Below, one piece after another: positions 25,701 to 33,290 of a DNA stretch of 64,000 bases (position 1 is the first letter of the stretch; each line of letters starts with the position of its first letter). The stretch covers positions 175,231 through 239,230 of the forward strand of contig CAJTDB010000004.1 in NCBI GenBank assembly GCA_910574965.1. The letters run 5' to 3'. The position numbers and the translations under genes are program-made. Source of the stretch: Lachnospiraceae bacterium (GTDB lineage Bacteria; Bacillota; Clostridia; Lachnospirales; Lachnospiraceae). The notes under the pieces are model-generated. The model did no database searches and was not told the DNA's origin. It saw nothing but the letters and a program-made list of their open reading frames with translations.

Positions 25701-26777
25701 CGTTGCAGGTCCGTTAAGGTCGAGAATCGGATAGTCAAAATTCGGGCTCTTATAAGAGCCATAGCCAGTAACAAATTCTGGCATGGCATCAAAGTAGACA
25801 TAGACATACTTATACCCGTCTCCGCCCAGATCAATCCAGCGGAAATGAACCCCTCCTTTGATCCAGTGCAGCAAATCCGGATGATCCCGAATCAGTGCAT
25901 AGATGGCAGACATGCTGATATCCTGCACCGTATTCGGAAGTGCAAAGATACAAAGAAAGGCATCTCCTCCGCCCTCGTCCCGGATCTTGGTAAAAAAATC
26001 CCGATACTGTTTATAAAAATCTTTTGTTGTTCCTTCTAGCTGATCTCCATAATATTCCCCTGCAGCTTCTAAAAGCATGGGCGTATTGGCGATCTCATTT
26101 AGAATTTCAGACAGATCCAGAGTAAGCGTTCCTTCATGACTCACTTCCGGATTCAAAGCTTCTGTATCTTCCGGCACCGCCGGCTCTTCGTCTGTCGGTA
26201 CTGCTTCCGTTTCATCAGCAGGAAGCTGTGTTTCTGTTTCCGCAGTATTTTCTGCGGTGAACTCTTCCGCTGGCGGCAGTTCATCTGTCACAGTCAAATT
26301 CTGTACCGGACAGATTTCGCATACATAGGTGCAGGGCATGCCTTCTACCGCTGCCGTATATCCGCACGCTGCATCATGCGCATGCCTGCAGTCCAGAATC
26401 TGTTCTGTCTCTTCGGATGTGTCATCATCAGACGTGTCTGCTGGCTCTGTCTCCTGCGTATCCAAGCCGGAATCTTCTGCCGTTCCTTCGGCATTTTCAT
26501 CCGTCTGCGTTTCTTCCTCCCCGGTTTCCGGCTCTGATTGTTCCATAATCGGCTGAACCTTATAACACGTTTCATCGTGTTCGTGGGTACATGGAATCTC
26601 CGGCACTTCGTCATGATATCCGCAGTCAGCAGTGTGTGAAGGGTGATGGCTGCAGGAACCGGTTATCATCTCCGGTTCGGCAGCTAATACCCTGCCACTT
26701 TCTCCAAAAGGAAACATCGTCAGGCAAAGAGAAAAAGCTGTAACGATGCTCAGAACCCGTTTTTTCAGATTGCGCAT
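22731..26777 (-). CDS. Large secreted protein with transglutaminase-like protease domain
   Basis: This 1348-residue exported protein has a signal peptide (about residues 1-32, ending VLAAEP) and a His/Cys-rich start (SCSHHPSHTADC, CTHEHDETCYK, CRHAHDAACGY). An acidic Thr/Glu-rich linker leads to a transglutaminase-like domain (about 290-560) with catalytic Cys in GGKVVCAGYAKAF (Cys431), His in GEHMWNYVEL and Asp in LVDATWND. Repeated beta-sandwich modules opening with TSTIVHVS or TSTAVDVS follow, then a Gly/Ser/Asn-rich linker (about 945-1020) and a C-terminal beta domain. No LPXTG motif or final membrane helix is seen. I start at ATG 26777 because it begins the signal peptide and follows GGAGG; the frame is open 66 codons further upstream without support. 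It probably acts on wall or host proteins. Confidence 0.85.
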   Translation of the reverse strand: MRNLKKRVLSIVTAFSLCLTMFPFGESGRVLAAEPEMITGSCSHHPSHTADCGYHDEVPEIPCTHEHDETCYKVQPIMEQSEPETGEEETQTDENAEGTAEDSGLDTQETEPADTSDDDTSEETEQILDCRHAHDAACGYTAAVEGMPCTYVCEICPVQNLTVTDELPPAEEFTAENTAETETQLPADETEAVPTDEEPAVPEDTEALNPEVSHEGTLTLDLSEILNEIANTPMLLEAAGEYYGDQLEGTTKDFYKQYRDFFTKIRDEGGGDAFLCIFALPNTVQDISMSAIYALIRDHPDLLHWIKGGVHFRWIDLGGDGYKYVYVYFDAMPEFVTGYGSYKSPNFDYPILDLNGPATGGEAYRQSALQTAAAIAAYANETFDTDYEKIQYFHEEICRLTDYDFDTYHSSTSHTQSHSMYRAFNGGKVVCAGYAKAFKYLCDLSEIRCILVDGHGRNNAGQYGEHMWNYVELFGNWYLVDATWNDGENTRNYFMIGSSSGYYKGRYNPDLTTGHPALCTEDYHFVPPNKAHVTVADSNADRLILNLAWEDPSKGVPSALDASDILITPEVKIKSVDMAADGTSVTIAFDGHPETGNYQVRIKNAEKFVYAVDTPDFYVPPTSTIVHVSIKEAKLGSNNVVLLLEPESDMFGMPELTSKIIRTNRVRINRITPSSDGREVTLTLSEMIRTDLDYIFYFTDSETFLFEPDSLKVRYKGLPQAVKPDITLEPIYETYGNNRRKVAVNVIITRSIYDRVGEEYVSIVYSINNGPEQVYHGPFIWEAQGNPGDSKTVQVTAYVRSNYPDQYRSSITTKKTDFIFVRREPTSTAVDVSVQRPTSDQMLLTLVPQTASLGMPVITSSDLITDPELSVLKVTQSEGVVTVFFSDIPAPGDYTIRIRDTEKYKYQPVVFHVELSEPVDPEPEKPGTDPSAGDNTGDSQTEGTDPSENKNPSGGDSSTPDDGNTSGDNGSSGNGSTSGGNGSSGSGSSSGNSGSSGNGSPSGNGSSSKGSSSGGNHDSGGSNTPAPGNPQPTPENTAGTASGETRRESNISSSSLRSIDTISRLPDAGSLAPLKPDQNGNVTVDEAFISSILAPSAQSSGSNSSSSSGLEVIVPVKPANHTAPSVTIDASVLELLARQNVQKLELQIDGVLSAAFDQNILKALQTAAKGADIRLHVEEINPVTLSQPVKTALGTYAIYHLTLVSVAGGTESPLAFPEGCKATVSIPCKPMRDLDTEELNAFSVDQAGMMKWIKASGYDTKRKAVVFEITQSGVYGIGYQSTIPASEDVPSEPLPDALSEPTEIRKGVRKQYHPSRMKGSLSHQGQNRKSRRQGNSESLLSGNRHLVK
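23720..23945. repeat. Low-complexity Gly/Ser coding repeat
   Basis: Degenerate in-frame units coding for SSGNGS-like hexapeptides form a flexible linker in the secreted transglutaminase-like protein. Units such as CTGCCGTTTCCGGAAGA recur many times and are prone to length change. Confidence 0.7.
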
Positions 26778-26901
26778 GGGTTGTTCTCCTCCTTTCAGCC
26801 AAAGGGGATCTGCCCTTCGGCTCCGATCTTCTTGCGACATTGTTCTGTTTTTATAGTAACAAATCCCCATGAAAAAATCAACCAATATACACCAATAGCG
26901 C

Positions 26902-26929
26902 TTGCCTTTTTCTCCGCTTACGCTATAAT
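26902..26929 (+). promoter_or_regulatory. Promoter of the ABC-F gene
   Basis: TTGCCT (26902-26907), 16 bp, TATAAT (26924-26929) lies about 33 nt before the ATG at 26963. Confidence 0.68.
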
Positions 26930-26962
26930 AAGAAGCAGTATGCATACGAAGGAGAGATACCC

Positions 26963-28879
26963 ATGATCTTGGCATGTCAGAATATTACAAAGGCATTTGG
27001 AGAACACGTTGTCCTGAAAAATGCTTCTTTTCATATAGAAGAGCGGGAGAAGGCTGCCATTGTCGGAATAAACGGCGCAGGCAAATCCACCCTCTTAAAA
27101 ATCATCATGAAAGAACTTGCTCCCGATGAGGGACAGACGGTCATTACGAGAGGAAAGACCATCGGCTATCTGGCACAGCATCAGGAAATGATAAGCGGTC
27201 ATACAATTTTTGATGAACTTCTGACCGTCAAACAGGATGTTCTTGATCTGGAAGCCAATTTAAGAGAACTCGAACAGTCCATGAAGCACGCAGACGGCGG
27301 CAGGCTCACAGAATTGATGGACCAGTACGCAAGACTGAGCCATGATTTTGAACAGCAAAACGGTTATGCCTGGAAAAGCGAGATTACAGGTGTTCTCAAA
27401 GGTCTTGGATTTGAAGAAACGGAATTTGATAAACAGGTGGACACCCTGTCCGGCGGGCAGAAGACCAGAGTGTCTCTTGGAAAGCTTCTTCTTTCCCGCC
27501 CGGATATTATCATGCTGGATGAGCCTACGAACCACCTGGACATGAACTCGATTACCTGGCTGGAGACTTTTCTGATGAATTATCCGGGAGCCGTCATCAT
27601 CGTCTCTCATGACCGGTATTTCCTGAACCGGGTTGTTACAAAGATCGTCGAGATCGACCAGGGGCGGATGACGGTATTCAGCGGAAACTATACAGATTAT
27701 GCTCAGAAAAAAGCCCGGCTTCGGGATGCACAGATGCAGGCGTATTTAAACCAGCAGCAGGAGATTCGCCATCAGGAGGAAGTAATTGCCCGTTTAAAGT
27801 CTTTTAACCGGGAAAAATCCATTCGCCGGGCCGAGAGCCGGGAGAAGATGCTTGACAAGCTGGAAGTGCTGGAAAAGCCCACAGAAGCCCGTGCAGACAT
27901 GCGGATTGAGCTGGAACCCCGTTTTCCAAGCGGCAATGATGTGCTGGCTGTGGAAGGGCTCACCAAATCTTTTCCGCCGAAGACGCTGTTTTCAGATCTG
28001 GATTTTGAGATTCAGCGAGGCGAACGGGTGGCTCTGATCGGCAACAACGGAACCGGCAAAACGACGATTCTGAAAATCTTAAACGGCGTACTGCCTGCAG
28101 ACCGGGGATCTTTTCGCCTGGGTATTCGGGTAAAGATCGGTTATTACGATCAGGAGCACCATGTACTTCATATGGAAAAAACCGTATTTGAAGAGATCAG
28201 CGATGCCTATCCGACGCTGACCAATACGAAAATTCGCAATGTACTTGCTGCATTTCTCTTTACCGGGGACGATGTATTTAAACGAATCAAAGATTTAAGC
28301 GGCGGAGAACGGGGCCGGGTATCTCTGGCGAAGCTTATGCTCTCAGAGGCTAATTTCCTGATTCTGGACGAGCCTACCAACCATCTGGATATCGTCTCCA
28401 AAGAGATTTTAGAACATGCGCTGACTCATTATACCGGCACAGTACTTTTCGTCTCTCATGACCGGTATTTCATCAATACAACTGCCACGCGGATCCTAGA
28501 CTTGTCCGGACAGACTTTGACCAACTATGTAGGAAATTATGATTATTATGCAGAGAAAAAGGAAACGATGACTCATTTTACTTCCGGCTCTGCCGCAGAG
28601 ATCGTTTCTGAAACTTCAGCGGCTGAATCAGAAGCAAAAACAGACTGGAAGCAGCAGAAAGAGCAGCAGGCCCGGCTTCGTAAAAGACAAAATGATCTGA
28701 AGCGTGTGGAAGCCCGGATTGAGGAATTAGAAACGAGAGATAAAGAAATCAATGAGCTTCTCATCCAGGAAGATGTATTTACGGATGCAGCGAAAGTTAC
28801 GGAGCTTTCCAGGGAAAAAGAAGGGCTTCAAATAGAACTGGACGGGCTTTACGGCGAGTGGGAAAGGCTGTGCGAATAA
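26963..28879 (+). CDS. ABC-F family ATPase (ribosome-associated)
   Basis: This 638-residue soluble protein carries two complete ABC domains and no membrane segment, so it belongs to the ABC-F class that acts on the ribosomal E site. Domain 1 has Walker A GINGAGKST (about 35-43), signature LSGGQKTR and Walker B MLDEPTNHLD. The P-site-tippet linker is about residues 240-310. Domain 2 has GNNGTGKTT, LSGGERGR and LDEPTNHLD. The C-terminal coiled coil is about 550-638. It resembles YdiF/YfmR-type housekeeping members more than antibiotic-resistance ones, but the linker is the deciding region and I cannot align it. The ATG follows AAGGAG, with its own promoter and terminator. Confidence 0.93.
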   Translation: MILACQNITKAFGEHVVLKNASFHIEEREKAAIVGINGAGKSTLLKIIMKELAPDEGQTVITRGKTIGYLAQHQEMISGHTIFDELLTVKQDVLDLEANLRELEQSMKHADGGRLTELMDQYARLSHDFEQQNGYAWKSEITGVLKGLGFEETEFDKQVDTLSGGQKTRVSLGKLLLSRPDIIMLDEPTNHLDMNSITWLETFLMNYPGAVIIVSHDRYFLNRVVTKIVEIDQGRMTVFSGNYTDYAQKKARLRDAQMQAYLNQQQEIRHQEEVIARLKSFNREKSIRRAESREKMLDKLEVLEKPTEARADMRIELEPRFPSGNDVLAVEGLTKSFPPKTLFSDLDFEIQRGERVALIGNNGTGKTTILKILNGVLPADRGSFRLGIRVKIGYYDQEHHVLHMEKTVFEEISDAYPTLTNTKIRNVLAAFLFTGDDVFKRIKDLSGGERGRVSLAKLMLSEANFLILDEPTNHLDIVSKEILEHALTHYTGTVLFVSHDRYFINTTATRILDLSGQTLTNYVGNYDYYAEKKETMTHFTSGSAAEIVSETSAAESEAKTDWKQQKEQQARLRKRQNDLKRVEARIEELETRDKEINELLIQEDVFTDAAKVTELSREKEGLQIELDGLYGEWERLCE

Positions 28880-28882
28880 GAG

Positions 28883-28929
28883 CAGGTCTGCCTTATTGGG
28901 ACATATTTTGTCCGTCCAAGGCAGACCTG
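28883..28929. terminator. Hairpin between convergent ABC-F and amidase genes
   Basis: CAGGTCTGCCTT (28883-28894) pairs perfectly with AAGGCAGACCTG (28918-28929). T-runs are poor on both strands, so strength is uncertain. Confidence 0.6.
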
Positions 28930-28962
28930 TTCTGTCTGCGCGCCTCTCCCATCCATTCTAAG

Positions 28963-30252
28963 CTAGAAGCCCGGAGTCCATTGGTAGATGGGGAATCCAG
29001 ATTCTTTTAACTTTTGGACTGTGTCGGCGGGGATGCTGCCGGTCTTTGCAGCGGGTGCCTCAGATAAGAGAACAGGAGCAGTGCCGGATATCCGTGTCAT
29101 CGTCTCATAGGCATCTTTTAGGTCTGTGAGGTAATGGTCGATATCTGGGTAAATATCCTGATACTTCTGGCTGTTTTCATATATGCCAAAAGTATGTCCG
29201 GCTTCTGCAATCTGTTTTACGACTTCTGGATTTTGCGTCACGGTGTCTCCGGTTATGAAGAAAACAGCTTTGATATTCTGATCTTTTAACTGCTGAAGCA
29301 TGGACTTTGTATTTTTTTCTGTTACATCTGCCCGGAAAGTCAGATACAGAACTTCCGGGTTGAAGTACTGGTCAATACCTTTTGCAATCCCATTGGCAAG
29401 AGACTGCTGATACGATGGATCGGCGAGTTTTCTGCGCTCTGCTCCATTGGTCAGAAAACCGGTTTCAATCAGACAGGATGGCATGGACACTTCCCGGATG
29501 ACCCGGATATTTTCCCATTCAAAAATCGATCGAGCTTTTACTCCGGTATCCAAAAGCACGTCTTTATGGATCAATTCTGCCAGACGCTTGCTGTCTGCCT
29601 GGGCGTTTTGAGCACTATAGTAAATTTCAAGGCCATTAACCCGATACAGATCGCTGGAATTTTGATGAATGCTCACATAAATATCGCCCCTTGCCTCCTC
29701 TGCCGTCTGTATCCGTTCCCCCAGACTCAGCGCCTCATCCGTGTTTCTGGTCATAACGACCTGATAGCCCATCTGTTGAAGCTGCTGCTGCACTTTCAGG
29801 GAAATAGACAGATTGATATCTTTTTCCTGCACGCCGCCTCTGGCACATCCGTTGTCCAGCCCGCCGTGTCCGGGATCAAGGACAACGGTAATCTCCCCCG
29901 GCTTTTTAACAATTCCGCTTATCGGACCTGCATAATACCCCTCTTCTGTTTCTGCGTTTTGGTAGAAAATGAATCTCATATTTTTATTAACAGACCACAT
30001 GTTCGAAGGACTTGGAACCGATACCGGAACGGTCTGTTCCAGCATGTTCGCCGGTATAGACGGCACCGCATAATTTTCCTTATGCTGCATCTGGTATTCA
30101 AACCATACTGTGCCTGCGGCTGCAAGAAGGAGCAGCAGAATCAGTTCACTGACGATCCACTGAAAGAGACGAAGTCTGTCCTTTCTTTTGTTGCCGCATT
30201 TCTCCATGTACCCTGCACATACTTCCGCCATGCACATTTTCCGGTTTGTCAT
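28963..30252 (-). CDS. N-acetylmuramoyl-L-alanine amidase fused to a degenerate polysaccharide deacetylase domain
   Basis: This 429-residue membrane-anchored wall enzyme has a cytoplasmic basic start, one membrane helix (about 33-50) and a spacer. The Amidase_3 domain (about 120-295) has all zinc and catalytic residues visible: His in DPGHGG (His129), Glu in QEKDINLSI, His in SIHQN and Glu in LIETGF. Residues 302-429 follow the NodB deacetylase fold (YLTF..., NIKAVFFITGD, AGHTFGI), but the motif TFDDG reads TFRAD and the metal His pair H-x3-H reads Y-x4-Q, so this part should be inactive. It also ends early, at YQWTPGF. It may bind glycan. The promoter region carries four phased 11-bp repeats. 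Confidence 0.88.
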   Translation of the reverse strand: MTNRKMCMAEVCAGYMEKCGNKRKDRLRLFQWIVSELILLLLLAAAGTVWFEYQMQHKENYAVPSIPANMLEQTVPVSVPSPSNMWSVNKNMRFIFYQNAETEEGYYAGPISGIVKKPGEITVVLDPGHGGLDNGCARGGVQEKDINLSISLKVQQQLQQMGYQVVMTRNTDEALSLGERIQTAEEARGDIYVSIHQNSSDLYRVNGLEIYYSAQNAQADSKRLAELIHKDVLLDTGVKARSIFEWENIRVIREVSMPSCLIETGFLTNGAERRKLADPSYQQSLANGIAKGIDQYFNPEVLYLTFRADVTEKNTKSMLQQLKDQNIKAVFFITGDTVTQNPEVVKQIAEAGHTFGIYENSQKYQDIYPDIDHYLTDLKDAYETMTRISGTAPVLLSEAPAAKTGSIPADTVQKLKESGFPIYQWTPGF

Positions 30253-30289
30253 TTGTACCTGCCCCTTTTCTTCTTCCTATTTATACGAT

Positions 30290-30350
30290 ATTGTACCCTT
30301 GCCTGCCATCCAAATTCCATCCAAATTGCATCAAAACTGCATCATCTTGT
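30290..30350 (-). promoter_or_regulatory. Amidase promoter with four 11-bp direct repeats
   Basis: Four tandem 11-bp units run from 30307 to 30350: CATCCAAATTC, CATCCAAATTG, CATCAAAACTG, CATCATCTTGT. A minus-strand -10 TACAAT (30295-30290) lies 11 bp downstream of the array, so the repeats cover the -35 area, which itself has no good hexamer. Direct repeats of one helical turn are typical of OmpR-family regulators such as PhoB/PhoP, and one is encoded 3 kb upstream. Confidence 0.55.
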
Positions 30351-30406
30351 CTTTTTCTAAATAATTTTAATAAACTCTTGTCTTTTTCTAAATAATTTTA
30401 ATAAAC
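30345..30406. repeat. 31-bp perfect tandem duplication
   Basis: Two identical 31-bp units, 30345-30375 and 30376-30406, lie at the end of the 276-residue gene. The second unit contains that gene's last codons and stop; the first repeats the same end in the intergenic space. Confidence 0.9.
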
Positions 30407-31218
30407 AATTCATTGATTCCTTCATAAAATCCGATGGTTACCACAGTACTTCGGTCTTTCATCCCAGGAAAACGGTATTTTAAATATTCCGTAGCCGTTT
30501 CTAACAACGGATTTTCCGACTCATAGCGTTCCTGTCCGGTTAGTCCCAGATAACTGCTCCAGGACTCCATCATCTTCTCTGGTTCCATCTCTGCCCAGAC
30601 CGTCTCTGTCCGCACATAAAATCCGTACATTTTTCCAGTAGCTGCATCCACATAGGCATCAATCAGCCGGTTTGTCTTATCTGCATTCTGGTGACTTGTG
30701 GAGAGACTGACTTTCCAGACCGACATATTGTTCTGCGGTTCCAGCACGTCGATGGCGGAATAGAGTACGGCATCATAAGAAGATGCATCTACTTCCCGAA
30801 CACTTTCGGGAAGAATCTTTCGCTCCTTCAGTGCACCTATTTCCTGATTGCAGATCTCATAGATTCGGTCGTCTGTAATTTCCAGCCCGGACGGTCCTTG
30901 ACGGTTGACGACAAAAGCGTACGTCCCCATCAGTTCCTCATAGTCCACTCCCTGGGCGGACACACGAGTCAGTGCGCTTAGCTCGCTTTCCGGAAGTACC
31001 TGATGATTGAGGCACTCGGACAGAAGCCAGAGCTTTTCATTGCTGTTTAATGTATAACGGTAACCGCTTCCGGAGCTGTCTACTGCTTCCACCGAAATCT
31101 CGTTCATCATGCCCCGGTCTTTATAGCGGGCCATCTGTTCCGGTCCGAAAATCGAAGCGAACAGAATCAGTACCGTCAAAGACAAAATCACAAGATCCCG
31201 TTTTTTCTTATGTCTCAT
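30388..31218 (-). CDS. Membrane-anchored accessory protein of the two-component operon
   Basis: This 276-residue protein has a basic start and one N-terminal membrane helix (about 8-25), with the rest outside the cell. I do not recognise a family. Its C-terminal half (DAATGKMYGFYVRTE...) looks like a small alpha/beta domain of the kind seen in extracytoplasmic regulators of sensor kinases such as YycI, but this is a structural guess. It starts 11 nt inside the kinase gene (ATG at 31218), so it is translationally coupled to it. The stop lies inside a 31-bp tandem duplication. Confidence 0.65.
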   Translation of the reverse strand: MRHKKKRDLVILSLTVLILFASIFGPEQMARYKDRGMMNEISVEAVDSSGSGYRYTLNSNEKLWLLSECLNHQVLPESELSALTRVSAQGVDYEELMGTYAFVVNRQGPSGLEITDDRIYEICNQEIGALKERKILPESVREVDASSYDAVLYSAIDVLEPQNNMSVWKVSLSTSHQNADKTNRLIDAYVDAATGKMYGFYVRTETVWAEMEPEKMMESWSSYLGLTGQERYESENPLLETATEYLKYRFPGMKDRSTVVTIGFYEGINELFIKII

Positions 31219-32626
31219 CTGCCGGAACCTCCTCCCAGGGAATTACAAACCAGAAGAAGCTTCCCTTTCCCGGCGTGCTGTCAATCATCAGTGTACTATG
31301 ATGAAGCTTCAGAATCTCCACACAAAGCGCCAGGCCCAGTCCGGCGCCGTTGTGACTCCGGGATCTGGATTTATCCACCATATAAAAAGCTTCTGTGATC
31401 TTCCGGCATTCTTCCGGCGGGATACCTACTCCATGATCTTTTACGCCGAAACAGTAGCCCTCTTCCCTGTTTTCTCCCAGTACTTCCACGATTCCTCCAG
31501 GCTCGGATGCCTTGCAGGCATTATCCGCCAGATTCAGAAGCACTGATTTTAAAAGGTTTGCCTCTGCTAACACCCGTCCGGGCTCATATTGAAATGTGAC
31601 TATCCGGTCGTCTCGTTCTCTGTAAAGATCCTGCAGATAGCCGAACAGCTCCGCCACATCCGTCTCCTGAGGCTCATGCTCATATCGCCTGGTTACGATA
31701 ATATCCAGCAGCCGAAGAGACATGGTTTCCAGGCGCTTCCCTTCTGTATAAATATAGTTGGCGGATAAAAAATGCTTTTCTTCATCCAGCTTTCTGGAGC
31801 GCAGCATATCCGCATAGCCGATTACCGCAGTCAACGGTGTTTTCAGTTCATGAGAAAATGCAGCAATAAAATCTTCTCTGGCCCGGATTTCCTCTTTTAG
31901 TTTCTGGATATTTTCCTCCACCACTTTGGCCATATGGTTAAAATCCATGGTCAGTTGTCCCATCTCGTCGCTGCTGATTTGTTCTGCCCGGTAACTGTAG
32001 TCTCCCGCTGTCATCTTTTTCGTCGCCCTGGTGAGCAGCCGGACGGGTTTGGTAAGCCAACAGGAGAAAATATACATCACAATGGAACTGCACACCAGAA
32101 TCAGAATCGTCAGTCCCCGATATACCGCAAAGCCTCTTGTGCGCTCTGCATAGACTTCTGTCACATCCCGCATGGTTTCCAAGTACAGAACGCGTCCTAA
32201 TGCATTGACCATGATTCCTGTCTGGACATAATAGTGCCGGTCCGGATGGATGATCTGATAGGCCCGCATCTGCTCTTCTAAGTCTGCCAGAAGCACCGTA
32301 TCCGCCACAAAGCCGTCACTGGCATAGAGCACTTCCCGATTCTCGTCGGAAAGGCGCAAGAGCCTCCGGCTTCCCTGACCGCTGTTCTCCAGATTGGCAC
32401 CGATCTCCTCAATGACAGAATTTTGAAGAATATCATATTTAGACGGAATGTTGAGTGCTGCCGTCTCAAAGGCAAATTTCAGGATACTGCCATCGTCGGT
32501 TGCCTGTTCAATTTCCCGTTCCAAAGATGCCTTGAACACATCATTTACAAAGAAATACCCGCCGATTCCGAAAGCCGCCGCCATGGTAATCAGGCTGCAC
32601 AGTACTATTTTATAGGAAAATTTCAT
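31208..32626 (-). CDS. Sensor histidine kinase, HAMP/HisKA/HATPase type
   Basis: This 472-residue membrane kinase has two transmembrane helices (about residues 8-28 and 170-190) enclosing an extracytoplasmic sensor domain. It has a HAMP domain (about 192-245), the H-box FSHELKTPLTA (His near 257), and an ATPase domain with N-box LLNLADNACKA, G1 KDHGVGIP and G2 GAGLGLALC. It is the cognate partner of the OmpR-type regulator encoded 10 nt upstream. The stimulus is unknown; the neighbouring amidase suggests cell-wall state. Confidence 0.93.
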   Translation of the reverse strand: MKFSYKIVLCSLITMAAAFGIGGYFFVNDVFKASLEREIEQATDDGSILKFAFETAALNIPSKYDILQNSVIEEIGANLENSGQGSRRLLRLSDENREVLYASDGFVADTVLLADLEEQMRAYQIIHPDRHYYVQTGIMVNALGRVLYLETMRDVTEVYAERTRGFAVYRGLTILILVCSSIVMYIFSCWLTKPVRLLTRATKKMTAGDYSYRAEQISSDEMGQLTMDFNHMAKVVEENIQKLKEEIRAREDFIAAFSHELKTPLTAVIGYADMLRSRKLDEEKHFLSANYIYTEGKRLETMSLRLLDIIVTRRYEHEPQETDVAELFGYLQDLYRERDDRIVTFQYEPGRVLAEANLLKSVLLNLADNACKASEPGGIVEVLGENREEGYCFGVKDHGVGIPPEECRKITEAFYMVDKSRSRSHNGAGLGLALCVEILKLHHSTLMIDSTPGKGSFFWFVIPWEEVPADET

Positions 32627-32636
32627 AACTGCTCCA

Positions 32637-33290
32637 TTAAATTTCCAGCCGGTAACCTACTTTATACACGGCTACCAGATTCTTTTCCCAGCCCATCTTC
32701 CGCCGCAGTCTCTGTACATGCAGTTCCAAAGTCCGGCTGTCTGCTATGTACTCGTCTTTCCAGACCTTCTCATAAAGTGTCTCTTTAAATAACGCTACAT
32801 TTTTATTTTGCATAAAGAGTACTAAAAGCCCATACTCCTTGTTGGTAAGCACGACTGGACGTCCTGCTTTCGTCACTTTCAGTGCTTCCAGATCCACCAT
32901 TACATCGCCTGCCGTCAGCACATGATCTGTCTTGTGAAATCTCCGGAGCACTACCTCCACCCTGGCTACCAGCTCCAGAATATCAAAAGGTTTCACAAGG
33001 TAATCCTCAGCCCCCAGCTTCAGCCCCCGCACTTTGTCGCGTACATCGTTCTTAGCTGTAATGAAGATAACCGGCACCTTCAAAGGCTTAATATATTCCA
33101 TAATATCAAATCCGTCTGCACCCGGCAGCATGATATCCAGCAAAATCAGGTCAAAATTTTCCTTCTCAATCAGGTCGATGGCTGTAAGACCATCCTGTAC
33201 GCTCTTACAGTCATATCCTGCATCGGACAGATTCATATCGATCAAATCACAGATCGGCTTTTCGTCATCCACGATCAGTATCCGTATCAT
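32637..33290 (-). CDS. OmpR-family response regulator
   Basis: This 217-residue regulator has a receiver domain (DDEK pocket near residues 8-11, phospho-acceptor in LLDIMLPG, Lys in YLVKPF) and a C-terminal winged helix ending VYKVGYRLEI. I use the ATG at 33290, which overlaps the TGA of the preceding gene in ATGA; an upstream GTG (33305) would add five residues but has no ribosome site. It likely binds tandem direct repeats, and a set of 11-bp repeats occurs before the amidase gene. Confidence 0.93.
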   Translation of the reverse strand: MIRILIVDDEKPICDLIDMNLSDAGYDCKSVQDGLTAIDLIEKENFDLILLDIMLPGADGFDIMEYIKPLKVPVIFITAKNDVRDKVRGLKLGAEDYLVKPFDILELVARVEVVLRRFHKTDHVLTAGDVMVDLEALKVTKAGRPVVLTNKEYGLLVLFMQNKNVALFKETLYEKVWKDEYIADSRTLELHVQRLRRKMGWEKNLVAVYKVGYRLEI

